Source: Clostridium sp. CS001 (lineage in GTDB: Bacteria > Bacillota > Clostridia > Clostridiales > Clostridiaceae). Taken from it: a DNA stretch of 64,000 nucleotides. The position numbers were made by a program, and so were the translations under genes. The notes beneath the pieces are model-generated. The model made no database searches, had not been told where the DNA came from, and saw only the letters and a list, made by a program, of their open reading frames with translations. Of the stretch, positions 27,517 to 35,315 are shown one piece after another (position 1 is the stretch's first letter; every line of letters begins with the position of its first letter). The stretch is from NCBI RefSeq assembly GCF_020443565.1, contig NZ_JAIZZN010000007.1:107808-171807 (forward strand). The letters run 5' to 3'.

Positions 27517-28530
27517 ATGAAACCACTTAGTTTCTCGAAGCTGCTCACAGATTATTTAAGTGAATTTTTGCCCTGCCGGGCTGAGTTAAGTAGTAATACA
27601 ATTTCATCATATTGCGATACTTTCAAGTTACTTTTACGGTTTTGCCGGGATAATTTAAAAATGTCTGTTGAAAAAATATCCTTAACAGACATTGATGATA
27701 CCCTCGTTTATTCATTTCTTGATTGGTTGGAAAAGGAGAGAAACTGTTCAAATTCTACAATCAATCAAAGATTGCATGCTATACATTCTTTTGTAAGATA
27801 TGCACAGTGTGAAAGTCCAGAAAATCTGCTGACTTTTAAAATGGTGCTTAATATTCCTGCAAGAAGACAAACAAAACCAATTGTTAGTTACATTAACGAG
27901 CACGATATGAGAAAAGTGCTGCACACCCCTGATACTTCAAATATATTTGGCAGAAGAGATTTAACATTATTAAGTGTAATGTATGATACCGGGGCAAGAG
28001 TTTCTGAAATTGTCAATCTTACAGTCAGGGATGTTCGCCTTGAGACACCTGCAAAAATTAAGCTTTTTGGCAAGGGTAGGAAATATCGTGATGTTCCTAT
28101 ATTATCAAGAACGGTAGCAATGTTAGAAAGCTATTTAAAGGAGCAACGACTTATCTCAGCAGATAAGCTTGATTACCCGCTGTTTTTTAATCGAAAACGT
28201 GAAAAACTCACAAGAGCTGGTATTGCATATATTTTAAGCAAGTATTCAAGCCAAGTGATGACAATGAATAATACTCCTATAACACCTCACGTATTGCGCC
28301 ATACAAAGGCAATGCATTTACTTCAAGCCGGGGTTAGCATAATCTATATTAAAGATATTTTAGGACATGTTGATATTTCTACTACCGAAGTTTATGCAAG
28401 GGCTGACCTTGAAATGAAACGTAAAGCACTTGAAACACTTTCAGAGGTTTCGCCTTCTAATCCGCAAGAATGGAATACAAATACCGACCTGTTAACTTGG
28501 CTAGAGAATTTCGGAAAGCAAAAGATGTAA
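27517..28530 (+). CDS. ritC: RIT tyrosine recombinase C
   Basis: A 337-aa tyrosine recombinase with an N-terminal SAM-like DNA-binding domain (residues about 10-110) and a catalytic domain. Visible active-site residues are TGARVSEIVNL (Arg), HVLRHTKAMHL, ILGHVDIST and EVYARAD (Tyr). It is close to XerC/D-type integrases in general form. GGAGGTGATACTA precedes the ATG. The start overlaps the ritB end by 14 nt. It is intact and followed by the palindromic right end of the element. Confidence 0.88.
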   Translation: MKPLSFSKLLTDYLSEFLPCRAELSSNTISSYCDTFKLLLRFCRDNLKMSVEKISLTDIDDTLVYSFLDWLEKERNCSNSTINQRLHAIHSFVRYAQCESPENLLTFKMVLNIPARRQTKPIVSYINEHDMRKVLHTPDTSNIFGRRDLTLLSVMYDTGARVSEIVNLTVRDVRLETPAKIKLFGKGRKYRDVPILSRTVAMLESYLKEQRLISADKLDYPLFFNRKREKLTRAGIAYILSKYSSQVMTMNNTPITPHVLRHTKAMHLLQAGVSIIYIKDILGHVDISTTEVYARADLEMKRKALETLSEVSPSNPQEWNTNTDLLTWLENFGKQKM

Positions 28531-28533
28531 AGA

Positions 28534-28618
28534 GTTATGTAAAGAAATTATGTGCTAAATAGCTTATTTTAAAGGCTTTTTAGCATATAACTTCACATAA
28601 CGTTTTTCCTAACATAAC
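28534..28618. repeat. Palindromic right end of the RIT element
   Basis: GTTATGTAAAGAAA at the inner side pairs imperfectly with the complement of the outer TTTTTCCTAACATAAC. TTATGTG and CACATAA pair inside this, and TGCTAAA...GC with GC...TTTAGCA form the tip. The whole segment can fold into one 85-nt structure. It probably combines recombinase-binding repeats with a ritC terminator. Confidence 0.6.
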
Positions 28619-28619
28619 A

Positions 28620-29036
28620 TCTGTACTCTTCTGGTTTTTTTACCATGTTTGCTTTTACAGGATTTAGATGAATATATCTACTAGTATCAAGCATTTGCGA
28701 GCTCGTTTCTATTAGTTCTGCAAAATATCTATCTTGATATAAATGACCTATATAATTATACTTATCATTAAAAAACTTAGCATAAATACTATTTATTCTA
28801 GCCATAAAATCTTTCATATGTCTTTCCTTTGTTTTCAAAAGTAGGTGTATATGATTATCCATTAAGCAGTAGCAAACTATTTCATATTCATTTTTAAAGT
28901 GCTCTATAGCTTCTTCAATAATTTCTAGGTATACCTGAAAGTCTTCGTCATCTTTAAATATATCATTTCTTCTATTACCTCTAGCTGTTATGTGATAGCT
29001 TGTGTTTGGATACCAAATGCGTGCAGGATTTGTCAT
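28620..29036 (-). pseudogene. N-terminal part of a RAYT (REP-associated tyrosine) transposase
   Basis: About 139 codons of an IS200-like HUH transposase of the RAYT type. They include YHITARGNRRNDIF (start of the domain), CLMDNHIHLLL (HUH motif), YLYQDRY-type sequence with the likely catalytic Tyr region (HLYQDRYFAE), and YIHLNPVKANMVKKPEEYR. The normal continuation WSSY is missing here, because the RIT element interrupts the gene; it is found at 23365. The open frame runs on into RIT DNA to a TGA at 28593, adding a false tail. ATG at 29036 follows GGAAGG. Confidence 0.87.
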
Positions 29037-29057
29037 GATATTTCTTCCTTCCATCAT

Positions 29058-29356
29058 ATGTGTATATTGTATAGTTTAATTCTTGACAACTTTTTCTTCT
29101 TTATACTTCAAAAAATAAAAAATCACCCTAAGGATGATTCCTAGATGGTGATTTATTGGGTGTTCTTTTCTGAGATAGGCAACTGTCACTTACAGAATAT
29201 GGCGGACTTAAAGCTTCCAAAATGTTGTTAAAGGCTTTATATCATATTGCTTTTTTTAAGTTTTCTCATTTTGACACCTTTAGGGTTGCCCCCGTGGGCC
29301 TTGCGAGGGAAGTGAGCTTGCTAATAAGTTTCTGTTTTCTGAACGAAGTTAACTTG
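29058..29356. repeat. Intergenic region with a hairpin and two dispersed-repeat fragments
   Basis: 29118-29156 forms a hairpin (AATCACC with GGTGATT, plus an inner weak stem) beside an A-rich tract, so it can act as a minus-strand terminator. 29205-29232 (GACTTAAAGCTTCCAAAATG, continuing GTTGTTAAA) matches the end of a repeat at 59513-59540. 29271-29322 is a diverged copy of the GACACCTTTTGGGTTACCCC repeat that occurs twice at 30640-31020. No gene is visible. Confidence 0.6.
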
Positions 29357-29617
29357 TTATTTTATTGCTCTATTTTCATTAATTACATTACCTATCTTAT
29401 TAATTGTTCCTTCTGTATGTGCAACTTTATAATTAATATTATCAATCTCTGCTTTATGCGTAATATTATTGTGTTCAATAGCCTTTACAACAGAAAATAT
29501 TTCATCTTGCCTTATTTCCATGTTTTTTTGTCTTTCTTTCATTTCCTTTTGGCTTTCTTCAATATTGTCTAATTTAGTCATCAACATTTCAAACATTTTC
29601 TTTGTTTCATTATCCAT
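29357..29617 (-). CDS. Small coiled-coil protein
   Basis: An 86-aa hydrophilic protein (MDNETKKMFEMLMTKLDNIE start) predicted to be almost wholly a coiled coil, with heptad-like I/L/M spacing and many Lys, Glu and Asn. It resembles in design the products at 29813-30079 and 39565-39789, which have the same M(D/E)N(E/K) start and coiled-coil body. Such proteins are common hypothetical genes in clostridia; I do not know a function. GGTGATTTAGA gives a modest ribosome site. Confidence 0.55.
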   Translation of the reverse strand: MDNETKKMFEMLMTKLDNIEESQKEMKERQKNMEIRQDEIFSVVKAIEHNNITHKAEIDNINYKVAHTEGTINKIGNVINENRAIK

Positions 29618-29748
29618 TCTAAATCACCGCCACTATTTTAATTTCCAAGTAAAATAATTATAACATCTCCAAACTTCTTTATCAACCTATAAATTCTACA
29701 TTCTACATCCTGCTAATGTCGTTAAATTCTACTTTAACGACGATAAAA

Positions 29749-29770
29749 CTACCCAAATATATTTGGGTAG
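29749..29770 (-). terminator. Palindromic terminator after the 88-aa coiled-coil gene
   Basis: CTACCCAAATAT and ATTTGGGTAG form a perfect 22-nt palindrome, followed on the minus strand by TTTTATCG. A longer version lies at 30335-30370 in a similar sequence context (ACGACGA...), so the terminator region itself is repeated. Confidence 0.65.
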
Positions 29771-29812
29771 CTCCTCTTTCTGGGTGTTTTCTGACTGCTA
29801 GTTCCTATGATG

Positions 29813-30079
29813 TTAGCTCCTTTTTACCGCTTTTAATTTTGAAATTTCATTCCAATTTTTTGATGTAACTATTTCTACAGTGTTTAAATCTTGTCTAATT
29901 CCATTAACCTCATTATTAATACTAATCAATTGTTCCTTAGTTTCAGTTCTAAATTCTGTTAAATCAGCAGTTTGCTCCACTACTGAATCCATTTTTTTTT
30001 CAATTCTTTCAAGTCTCTCATTTGTATTATTCTGACCATCTAATAATTGGTTTAGTACTTCTAATATCTTATTCTCCAA
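29813..30079 (-). CDS. Small coiled-coil protein (TTG start)
   Basis: An 88-aa protein, MENKILEVLNQLLDGQNNTN at its start, mostly helical with a clear heptad pattern (LERIEKKMDSVVEQ). The start is TTG at 30079, supported by AAAGGAGCGGATATAA just upstream; the 39565-39789 gene has the same GATATAA-TTG-GA arrangement. Function unknown. It lies alone between repeat-rich segments with its own terminator. Confidence 0.55.
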   Translation of the reverse strand: MENKILEVLNQLLDGQNNTNERLERIEKKMDSVVEQTADLTEFRTETKEQLISINNEVNGIRQDLNTVEIVTSKNWNEISKLKAVKRS

Positions 30080-30334
30080 TTATATCCGCTCCTTTCAATT
30101 TGCTTTTTAAATTGCACCAGTATAATATTTAAAACTCTACATTGTTACATCTATTATAAACACCAATAATCTTTTACGTATAAATATATATATCATCAAT
30201 TATTACTAATTTGATTGTAGCATTAATTAATTCTAATTTCAATATTTATAAATAGTAATATGACTAGTTTATTCTATGTGTTAATATAAAAGTTTTTCTG
30301 AAAATGCCATTAAACCATACCTTCACGACGAAAA

Positions 30335-30370
30335 AGCTACCCAAATATATTTAAATATATTTGGGTAGCT
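30335..30370. terminator. 36-nt perfect palindrome, probable terminator
   Basis: AGCTACCCAAATATATTT followed by its exact complement, with TTTTTCG on the minus-strand side. It is an expanded version of the palindrome at 29749-29770. Confidence 0.55.
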
Positions 30371-30499
30371 CCATCCCTGACTATCGCCAAGTTTTTTTGT
30401 TTCTATTCTTTTCCCATTTCCTCTACTTTTCAATCAGACTTTTCATCTAATTAATCCGCATCAGATGTCCCATCTTCGCCTTGCTTTCGCCTGACAGTT

Positions 30500-30540
30500 C
30501 ACAGAAAAAGAGAACCATCATTTCTGACGATTCTCTCTTT
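30500..30540 (-). terminator. Terminator in the distal repeat unit
   Basis: On the minus strand AGAGAATCGTCA and TGATGGTTCTCT form a 12-bp stem (one G-T pair) with a GAAA tetraloop, followed by CTTTTTCTG. It is identical in its core to the copy at 30830-30871. Confidence 0.8.
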
Positions 30541-30829
30541 TCTCAATTTACTTTTCTTTCTTCCTTCGCACTTTGATCATGCCCGTTAGGTTTTTCCGGA
30601 AGTAATTAAGCCTTATTGTTTAATTCAGTTCTCTCGTTTCGACACCTTTTGGGTTACCCCTGGGGGTCTTTGCGAGCGAAGTGAGCTTGCTTCCAAGTTT
30701 TTTTGTTTCTTTTCTAGTCTTCCTAACTTTTCATTCCAACTTCTTCACTCTAAATCAGCATCAAATGTTCCATTTTTGCCTAGCTTCCGCCTGCCCTGTC
30801 ACATCTTCACTTTGCTTTCGTCTACCATT

Positions 30830-30871
30830 AAACAGAAAGAGAGAACCATCATTTCTGACGATTCTCTCTTT
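30830..30871 (-). terminator. Terminator in the proximal repeat unit
   Basis: The same hairpin as at 30500-30540 (12-bp stem, GAAA loop), followed by CTTTCTG on the minus strand. It lies about 150 bp after the A3 stop codon and probably ends the B3-A3 transcript. Confidence 0.78.
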
Positions 30872-31022
30872 TCCCAATTTACTTTTCTTTCTTCCTTCGC
30901 ACTTTGATCATGCCCGTTAGGTTTTTCCAGAAGAGTTTAAGCTTATTGTTTACTACATTTCTCTCGTTTCGACACCTTTTGGGTTACCCTTGGGGGTCTT
31001 TGTGAGCGAAGTGAGCTTGTTA

Positions 31023-34000
31023 TTAAAGTACATCCACAGTTACAGCTATTGTTCCTGTGTTTGCAGTTTTTGTTGTTGTTGTACTAGTTAATTTAAATAC
31101 TACGTTACTTGATCCATCAAGTAGAATCTTACCATCTAAACCATATACAGTGTCTACACTAGATGATACAACTGTTACAGTATATCCTGCTACTGTAGGT
31201 AATGCTACTGTTCCTGCTGCTGCAGCTGTTGGAGCAAATGTAGCTGCAAGGTTTGCTGCTGCTAGATCTACAGCTGCTTGTTCTGCTGCATCTACAAGTA
31301 CACCAGTTGCATTTGTTAATGCTGTAAGTTTACTTGTTAATGTTGCTGTAGTTGAAAGTATATCAGCTGTAACATTTGAAGTTACTGCTGCATCTACTGC
31401 ATTTTTAGCTGCTGTTACCTCTGTATAAACTGCTGCTGCTGGTAATCCTGTTGCAGTTGTATAAGCTGTTTGTGCTCCTACTACTTTTGCAATCTCTATA
31501 GCTGCTGCTGATTTTGCACTTGTTAATGCATCTGCTGCCGCTTTAACGTCTACTCTTGCAGTTAAAGCATCTGTATCTGAAATATTCGCTCCTGCTGCTA
31601 TAGCTGCTGTTATAGCTGTTCTTGCTGCTACTTCTGTAGCTCCAGGTGTTCCTGCCACATATCCTACTACTGCTGTCTCTGCTGTTGCTAATGCTGTATC
31701 TATAGTAGTAGAACTAGCATTTGGGAATCCAACAGTAACTTTATTAGCATATACTATACGGTTTGTATCAACTACATCTTTAAGCACTACGTAGAATTGT
31801 TTTCCTACTATAGCTGCTTTTGAATCTGTAAATGTAATAACGTCGTTTATTCCATCAGTTCTTTTAAAAGTTCCTTTTTCATCAACCGTCATTTTATTGC
31901 CAGTAAATGTTACAGCTACTGTATCATCTGCATCTGTATCATCTGCCAGATTATACACATTACTTGCATATGCTGTTACTGATCCAAACGCACTAGGCAC
32001 TTCCATTACTTCAATGTTAAAGGCTTTAGAATCTAAAGCTGAATAACCAAATTTTGCAAAGCTTCCTGGTACTGTTGAATCTTTATCAATATAGATTCCA
32101 ATATCAGGTGTGTTTCCCACAAAGTAAGCACTTTCTGGAGCTGAACCATCTACGAATGATACCTCTGCACGATAAGTACTACCTTGAAGAACCGGAACAC
32201 TTAATGTATATTGTTTGCTCTTAGCAGTATTACTAGTAACTACTTCAAGCGTAGCATCTAAATTAACTCTATCAGTCTTAGTATTAGTATCATATTCATA
32301 AACAGATACCGCTAGAATATCTTTACCTGCCTTTACATTAATTGTATTTGCACTAATAATTGCAATACCATTAACATATGATGTTACAGAAACATCTGAA
32401 CCTGGGAAATCATTTTTAACGCCTGTTATTTCGGCACGATTACCTGCTATATCAATGGCAGCAGACATTGACTCAATATAGTAAATTTTGCTACCTTCTA
32501 AAGAAGTTGTTGGTTTTAATGTAACTAAATTATTTTGTTCATAATTTACATCACCTATAGAACCAGCACCTGAATAAACATATATCTTATTGTTCTTATC
32601 ATCTAAATAGTATATTTTATAAGTTCCACCATTACTTAACGCTTTATCATAAGTAATTGTAACTTTATCTTTATTTGTTGCTACAACTCCAGTTATAACT
32701 GGTTTAGATACATCATCAATATTTGGAGTGAATGATGTCATGCCAGCAGTTGAAGTTGATGTATCTGTTGCATCATGAACAGCTAACCCCACTAAATCTG
32801 TAGCACAACTACTGAAGTTAATTTTAAGTTCTTTTCCTGCTTCAAAGTTACTTCCTTTCTTGATATCCCAAGAATTTGAATAAGTATCTTCTGTAAACTT
32901 ATCGGCAATTGATACTCCTGTATAACCCGTTGGAATTGTCATTAATACTGGTTCTGTAAAGTGAGCTCTAATTGTTCTAGCATCTATTTGTTCAACCCAT
33001 TCTACTTCTGCTGGAGTATTTGGAGCTGTTGTTCCTGCAAATAAATAACGTTCTGCTATAACAGGTAATCCATCAGTATTTAGAACATTCTTAGCTGGGT
33101 CTTTAAAGCTTGTAGCTATTGTCTGAATTTTATAACTTACATTTTGAAGTTTAGTTGCTGTTTTATAAACAATTGTTTGTCCTTCTTCAAGCATTCCTTG
33201 GTAGCCTAAAGTTATTGGTGAAGCTCCAACTTTAAATGTTCCAGTTGATGCATCCCACTCTCTAATATCAATTGCAGAAGGAGTAAGTGATGTATCAAGT
33301 GATTCATCAAAATAAACATGTACTTCTTGCTCATTCATAACTGTTATATAAGAAATTGAAGGAGCTACAACATCTAGAGTATCTGATGTTGAAACAAATG
33401 AAGCTTTTGCATCAACTAAAATGTTGCCATAAGAATCTTGAATGTTATTCATAGTTATTGAGTAAGATTTATTTCCTGTTTGAGCTTGAGTTGTTAATTC
33501 TACAACTTTATTTCCAAGTTTATTAGGATTTCTAACTGCTTTAACTGCTGATCCCAAACTACCATTAATTACATAGTTAGTAGGGTCTTCTGCTCCAGCT
33601 TTAGCTACAACTTCATTAAAAGTTAATCTAACCTTTGTTGCGTTTACAAATTCAACCTTTGTTACATATGGAGCTGTTACATCAATCGGACTACCTTGGA
33701 AATTATATTTAGTGTAGTTTGTTCCACTAATTGCTTTTAATTCATTACCAAACTCATCCTTAACAGCTTTAACTGTTAATCTATAGTTTTTACCAAGTTC
33801 TTGTTGTGATGTTGTTAATGTAACACCCTTAGTGCCTGAACCATAATTTTCAGGATAAGAATCATACCATACTTCCGCAGCCGTTATTGGTAATACTTGC
33901 CCATTGTCGAATGTGATTTCATAGTTTGAAAGATCCTCAACGCTAGCTTTATCAAGTGCATTTGTATCTGCAAATTCGATATCTACTGTGTTATTATTAT

Positions 34001-35228
34001 TTGAAGTAACACTTCCTACAACAACAGTTGGACCAGTTTTATCTTCTGAAGAACCTCTAAATGGTCTAATTGTTGTCCCAAGAGCATTCTTAAGTGTTGA
34101 ATTATCAGTAATGTTACTCATTGTTAAATTATAAGCTTTATTTGTAACTTGAGTTGCAGTGGTAACAACCACTGTTTCGTATAAACCATCTTTATCAAGA
34201 TCATATGCTACTACCTTAGAAACTGCAAGATCATTTATTGCATAGTTACCAATATTCTCAAGAGATTCTTTGTTCATACCATTAGCATCATTGAATTTAA
34301 CAACTATCATATGATTATTTTGTACTTGAAGTGTAGTTACTTTTGGAGCAATTCTATCTTCAACACCTGTTATAGTTCTAGTTGTCTTAGTCATAACTTT
34401 TCCATCAGCATTTAACACATTTTGAGTTTCAAGTGTATAAACTATATTTCTATTAAGATTTTCTGTTGTAAGTATTACTTTTGTTCTAGTAGAATCAATT
34501 TCAGCTTTTACAACCTTAGCATCTTTATTTAATTTGTAATTTGCTATATTTGTTAAAGAAGCGAAGTCCATTCTATCAGAGAATTCCATAGTAATAGTAT
34601 TAGTATCTGTTGAAGATACTTTTACAACTGTAGGAGCTGTAGTATCTGCAGCTATTCCAGTAAAGTTAGTTTCTACTTTGTTTGCTGTAACAGTATATGA
34701 TTGTCCTCCTACTAAAGCTTCTGTTTCCACTACGAACATCTTAGCAGATTCTTTAGTAACAGATTTAATTGCTACTGCTGTTGTTGAACCTTTTTTAACT
34801 ATTGTAAGGTCTGATGCTGAAAGGTTTGTATCGTTTTCTAATGTTACAAGCACTTTTGTATTGCTAATAGCAGTTATTGTTTTTACTTTTAATGTTGCAT
34901 TTACTGCATCATCTCCAGCATTAAAGTTACTTTCTTTTCCAGCAGCATCTTTATAAACTACAGCTGGTATAACACTAGCTTCTACTTTTTTAGTTGTAGC
35001 ATTATCTATCCAATTTCCTTCGAAATCTTTAATGTAAACTTGGTTTCCACCTGCAACTATTGCATCTCCGATTTCACCAGCATTTTTGGGATCATTAGCA
35101 TAAGCCATATCATATGCTTTAGTTCCTATTACAACTGTACCGTTAGCCATTGCAGCTAAAGCTGAGAAAGATGTTGATCCTGCTATCATTAATGCAGCAA
35201 GAGCTGAACTTGTAATTTTCTTGTTCAT
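31023..35228 (-). CDS. Long secreted surface (S-layer-like) protein A3
   Basis: The longest gene here, 1401 aa. It has a signal peptide nearly identical to that of A1 (MNKKITSSALAALMIAGSTS) and the A-family module (NGTVVIGTKAYDMAYANDP, YIKDFEGNWIDN, IPAVVYKD). A series of SbsA-type Ig-like repeats colinear with A2 follows (FSDRMDFASLTNIANYKL, VEFVNATKVRLTFNEVV, VYFDESLDTS, ARTIRAHFTEPV). From about residue 1160 to 1340 the composition changes to an Ala/Thr/Val-rich helical region (AEQAAVDLAAANLAATFAP), followed by a short beta-rich tail. No SLH, CWB2 or sortase signal is present. GGAGGTAGAAATAT precedes the ATG. The B3 gene lies 87 bp upstream in the same direction. Likely a major surface-layer subunit, by size and context. 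Confidence 0.86.
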   Translation of the reverse strand: MNKKITSSALAALMIAGSTSFSALAAMANGTVVIGTKAYDMAYANDPKNAGEIGDAIVAGGNQVYIKDFEGNWIDNATTKKVEASVIPAVVYKDAAGKESNFNAGDDAVNATLKVKTITAISNTKVLVTLENDTNLSASDLTIVKKGSTTAVAIKSVTKESAKMFVVETEALVGGQSYTVTANKVETNFTGIAADTTAPTVVKVSSTDTNTITMEFSDRMDFASLTNIANYKLNKDAKVVKAEIDSTRTKVILTTENLNRNIVYTLETQNVLNADGKVMTKTTRTITGVEDRIAPKVTTLQVQNNHMIVVKFNDANGMNKESLENIGNYAINDLAVSKVVAYDLDKDGLYETVVVTTATQVTNKAYNLTMSNITDNSTLKNALGTTIRPFRGSSEDKTGPTVVVGSVTSNNNNTVDIEFADTNALDKASVEDLSNYEITFDNGQVLPITAAEVWYDSYPENYGSGTKGVTLTTSQQELGKNYRLTVKAVKDEFGNELKAISGTNYTKYNFQGSPIDVTAPYVTKVEFVNATKVRLTFNEVVAKAGAEDPTNYVINGSLGSAVKAVRNPNKLGNKVVELTTQAQTGNKSYSITMNNIQDSYGNILVDAKASFVSTSDTLDVVAPSISYITVMNEQEVHVYFDESLDTSLTPSAIDIREWDASTGTFKVGASPITLGYQGMLEEGQTIVYKTATKLQNVSYKIQTIATSFKDPAKNVLNTDGLPVIAERYLFAGTTAPNTPAEVEWVEQIDARTIRAHFTEPVLMTIPTGYTGVSIADKFTEDTYSNSWDIKKGSNFEAGKELKINFSSCATDLVGLAVHDATDTSTSTAGMTSFTPNIDDVSKPVITGVVATNKDKVTITYDKALSNGGTYKIYYLDDKNNKIYVYSGAGSIGDVNYEQNNLVTLKPTTSLEGSKIYYIESMSAAIDIAGNRAEITGVKNDFPGSDVSVTSYVNGIAIISANTINVKAGKDILAVSVYEYDTNTKTDRVNLDATLEVVTSNTAKSKQYTLSVPVLQGSTYRAEVSFVDGSAPESAYFVGNTPDIGIYIDKDSTVPGSFAKFGYSALDSKAFNIEVMEVPSAFGSVTAYASNVYNLADDTDADDTVAVTFTGNKMTVDEKGTFKRTDGINDVITFTDSKAAIVGKQFYVVLKDVVDTNRIVYANKVTVGFPNASSTTIDTALATAETAVVGYVAGTPGATEVAARTAITAAIAAGANISDTDALTARVDVKAAADALTSAKSAAAIEIAKVVGAQTAYTTATGLPAAAVYTEVTAAKNAVDAAVTSNVTADILSTTATLTSKLTALTNATGVLVDAAEQAAVDLAAANLAATFAPTAAAAGTVALPTVAGYTVTVVSSSVDTVYGLDGKILLDGSSNVVFKLTSTTTTKTANTGTIAVTVDVL

Positions 35229-35315
35229 ATATTTCTACCTCCATTTTTTTGGTTGAATTTTTTTATTAACTATTTATAATCAAGTATTGATTATAAATTA
35301 AGCTTCTTTTAAAAA
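35229..35315 (-). other. Conserved B3-A3 intergenic segment with hairpin
   Basis: TTTATAATCAA and TTGATTATAAA make a hairpin without a U-tract, followed on the minus strand by TAGTTAATAAAAAAATTC. The B1-A1 gap has a closely similar string, so this is probably a processing or stabilising element in a B-A transcript and not a terminator. Confidence 0.55.

Larger units (their letters stand above)
24757..27530 (+). pseudogene. ritB: RIT tyrosine recombinase B, split by an IS66-family element
   Basis: The gene starts with ATG at 24757. It runs for 22 codons (MSKRTEIKEYTYVGTLSEVI, then IK) before the insertion at 24823, and resumes in frame at 26589 (YIAEKRGMGIQFNSE). Removing the IS and one copy of TAATTAAA restores 335 codons. 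The downstream part keeps the catalytic residues (TCRLRVSEML, HDFRHTFA, LGHTGLQSSQKYLRL), so before insertion the enzyme was complete. A short product could start at the ATG at 26610, but no clear ribosome site is present. It overlaps ritC by 14 nt. Confidence 0.87.
23366..28619 (+). mobile_element. RIT element (three tandem tyrosine recombinases) inserted in a RAYT gene
   Basis: Three overlapping tyrosine recombinase genes in one direction (ritA, ritB, ritC) define a 'recombinase in trio' element. The boundaries come from the interrupted transposase gene: its C-terminal part ends at 23365 and its N-terminal part resumes at 28620. The ends carry related inverted sequences, ACAGATGTTATGTAGAGAAA at the left and ACAGATGTTATGTTAGGAAA at the right (reverse complement), each next to palindromic DNA. 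The exact edges are uncertain by a few bases. Without the inserted IS66 element the unit would be about 3.5 kb, near the usual size of RIT elements. Its ritB is broken, so it should be immobile unless complemented. Confidence 0.85.
30389..31022. repeat. Tandem duplication of a terminator-bearing unit after A3
   Basis: Two direct copies (about 30389-30695 and 30696-31022) share CAAGTTTTTTTGTTTCT, the AGAGAACCATCA hairpin, ACTTTTCTTTCTTCCTTCGC, GATCATGCCCGTTAGGTTTT, and CGTTTCGACACC through GCGAAGTGAGCTTG. The shift between matching parts is about 307-331 bp. The unit abuts the A3 stop codon. It holds no gene. Confidence 0.8.

Noticed and set aside
24801..28450. ACACTTTCAGAGGTT occurring at both 24799 and 28435
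   Set aside because: The two sites encode a chance-similar TLSEV in ritB and ritC; there is no extended similarity, so it is not a duplication or attachment site.
28593..28619. Native C-terminus of the RAYT protein reading CYVRKNVM
   Set aside because: These codons come from the RIT end sequence; the true continuation (WSSY...) is at 23365.
30681..30920. 79-codon plus-strand frame in the tandem repeat
   Set aside because: It lies within duplicated terminator sequence, has no ribosome site, and is Leu/Phe/Ser rich as expected of T-rich non-coding DNA.
30389..31022. Tandem units as a CRISPR array or as coding repeats
   Set aside because: Only two units of more than 300 bp, with terminator hairpins and no open frame of note.
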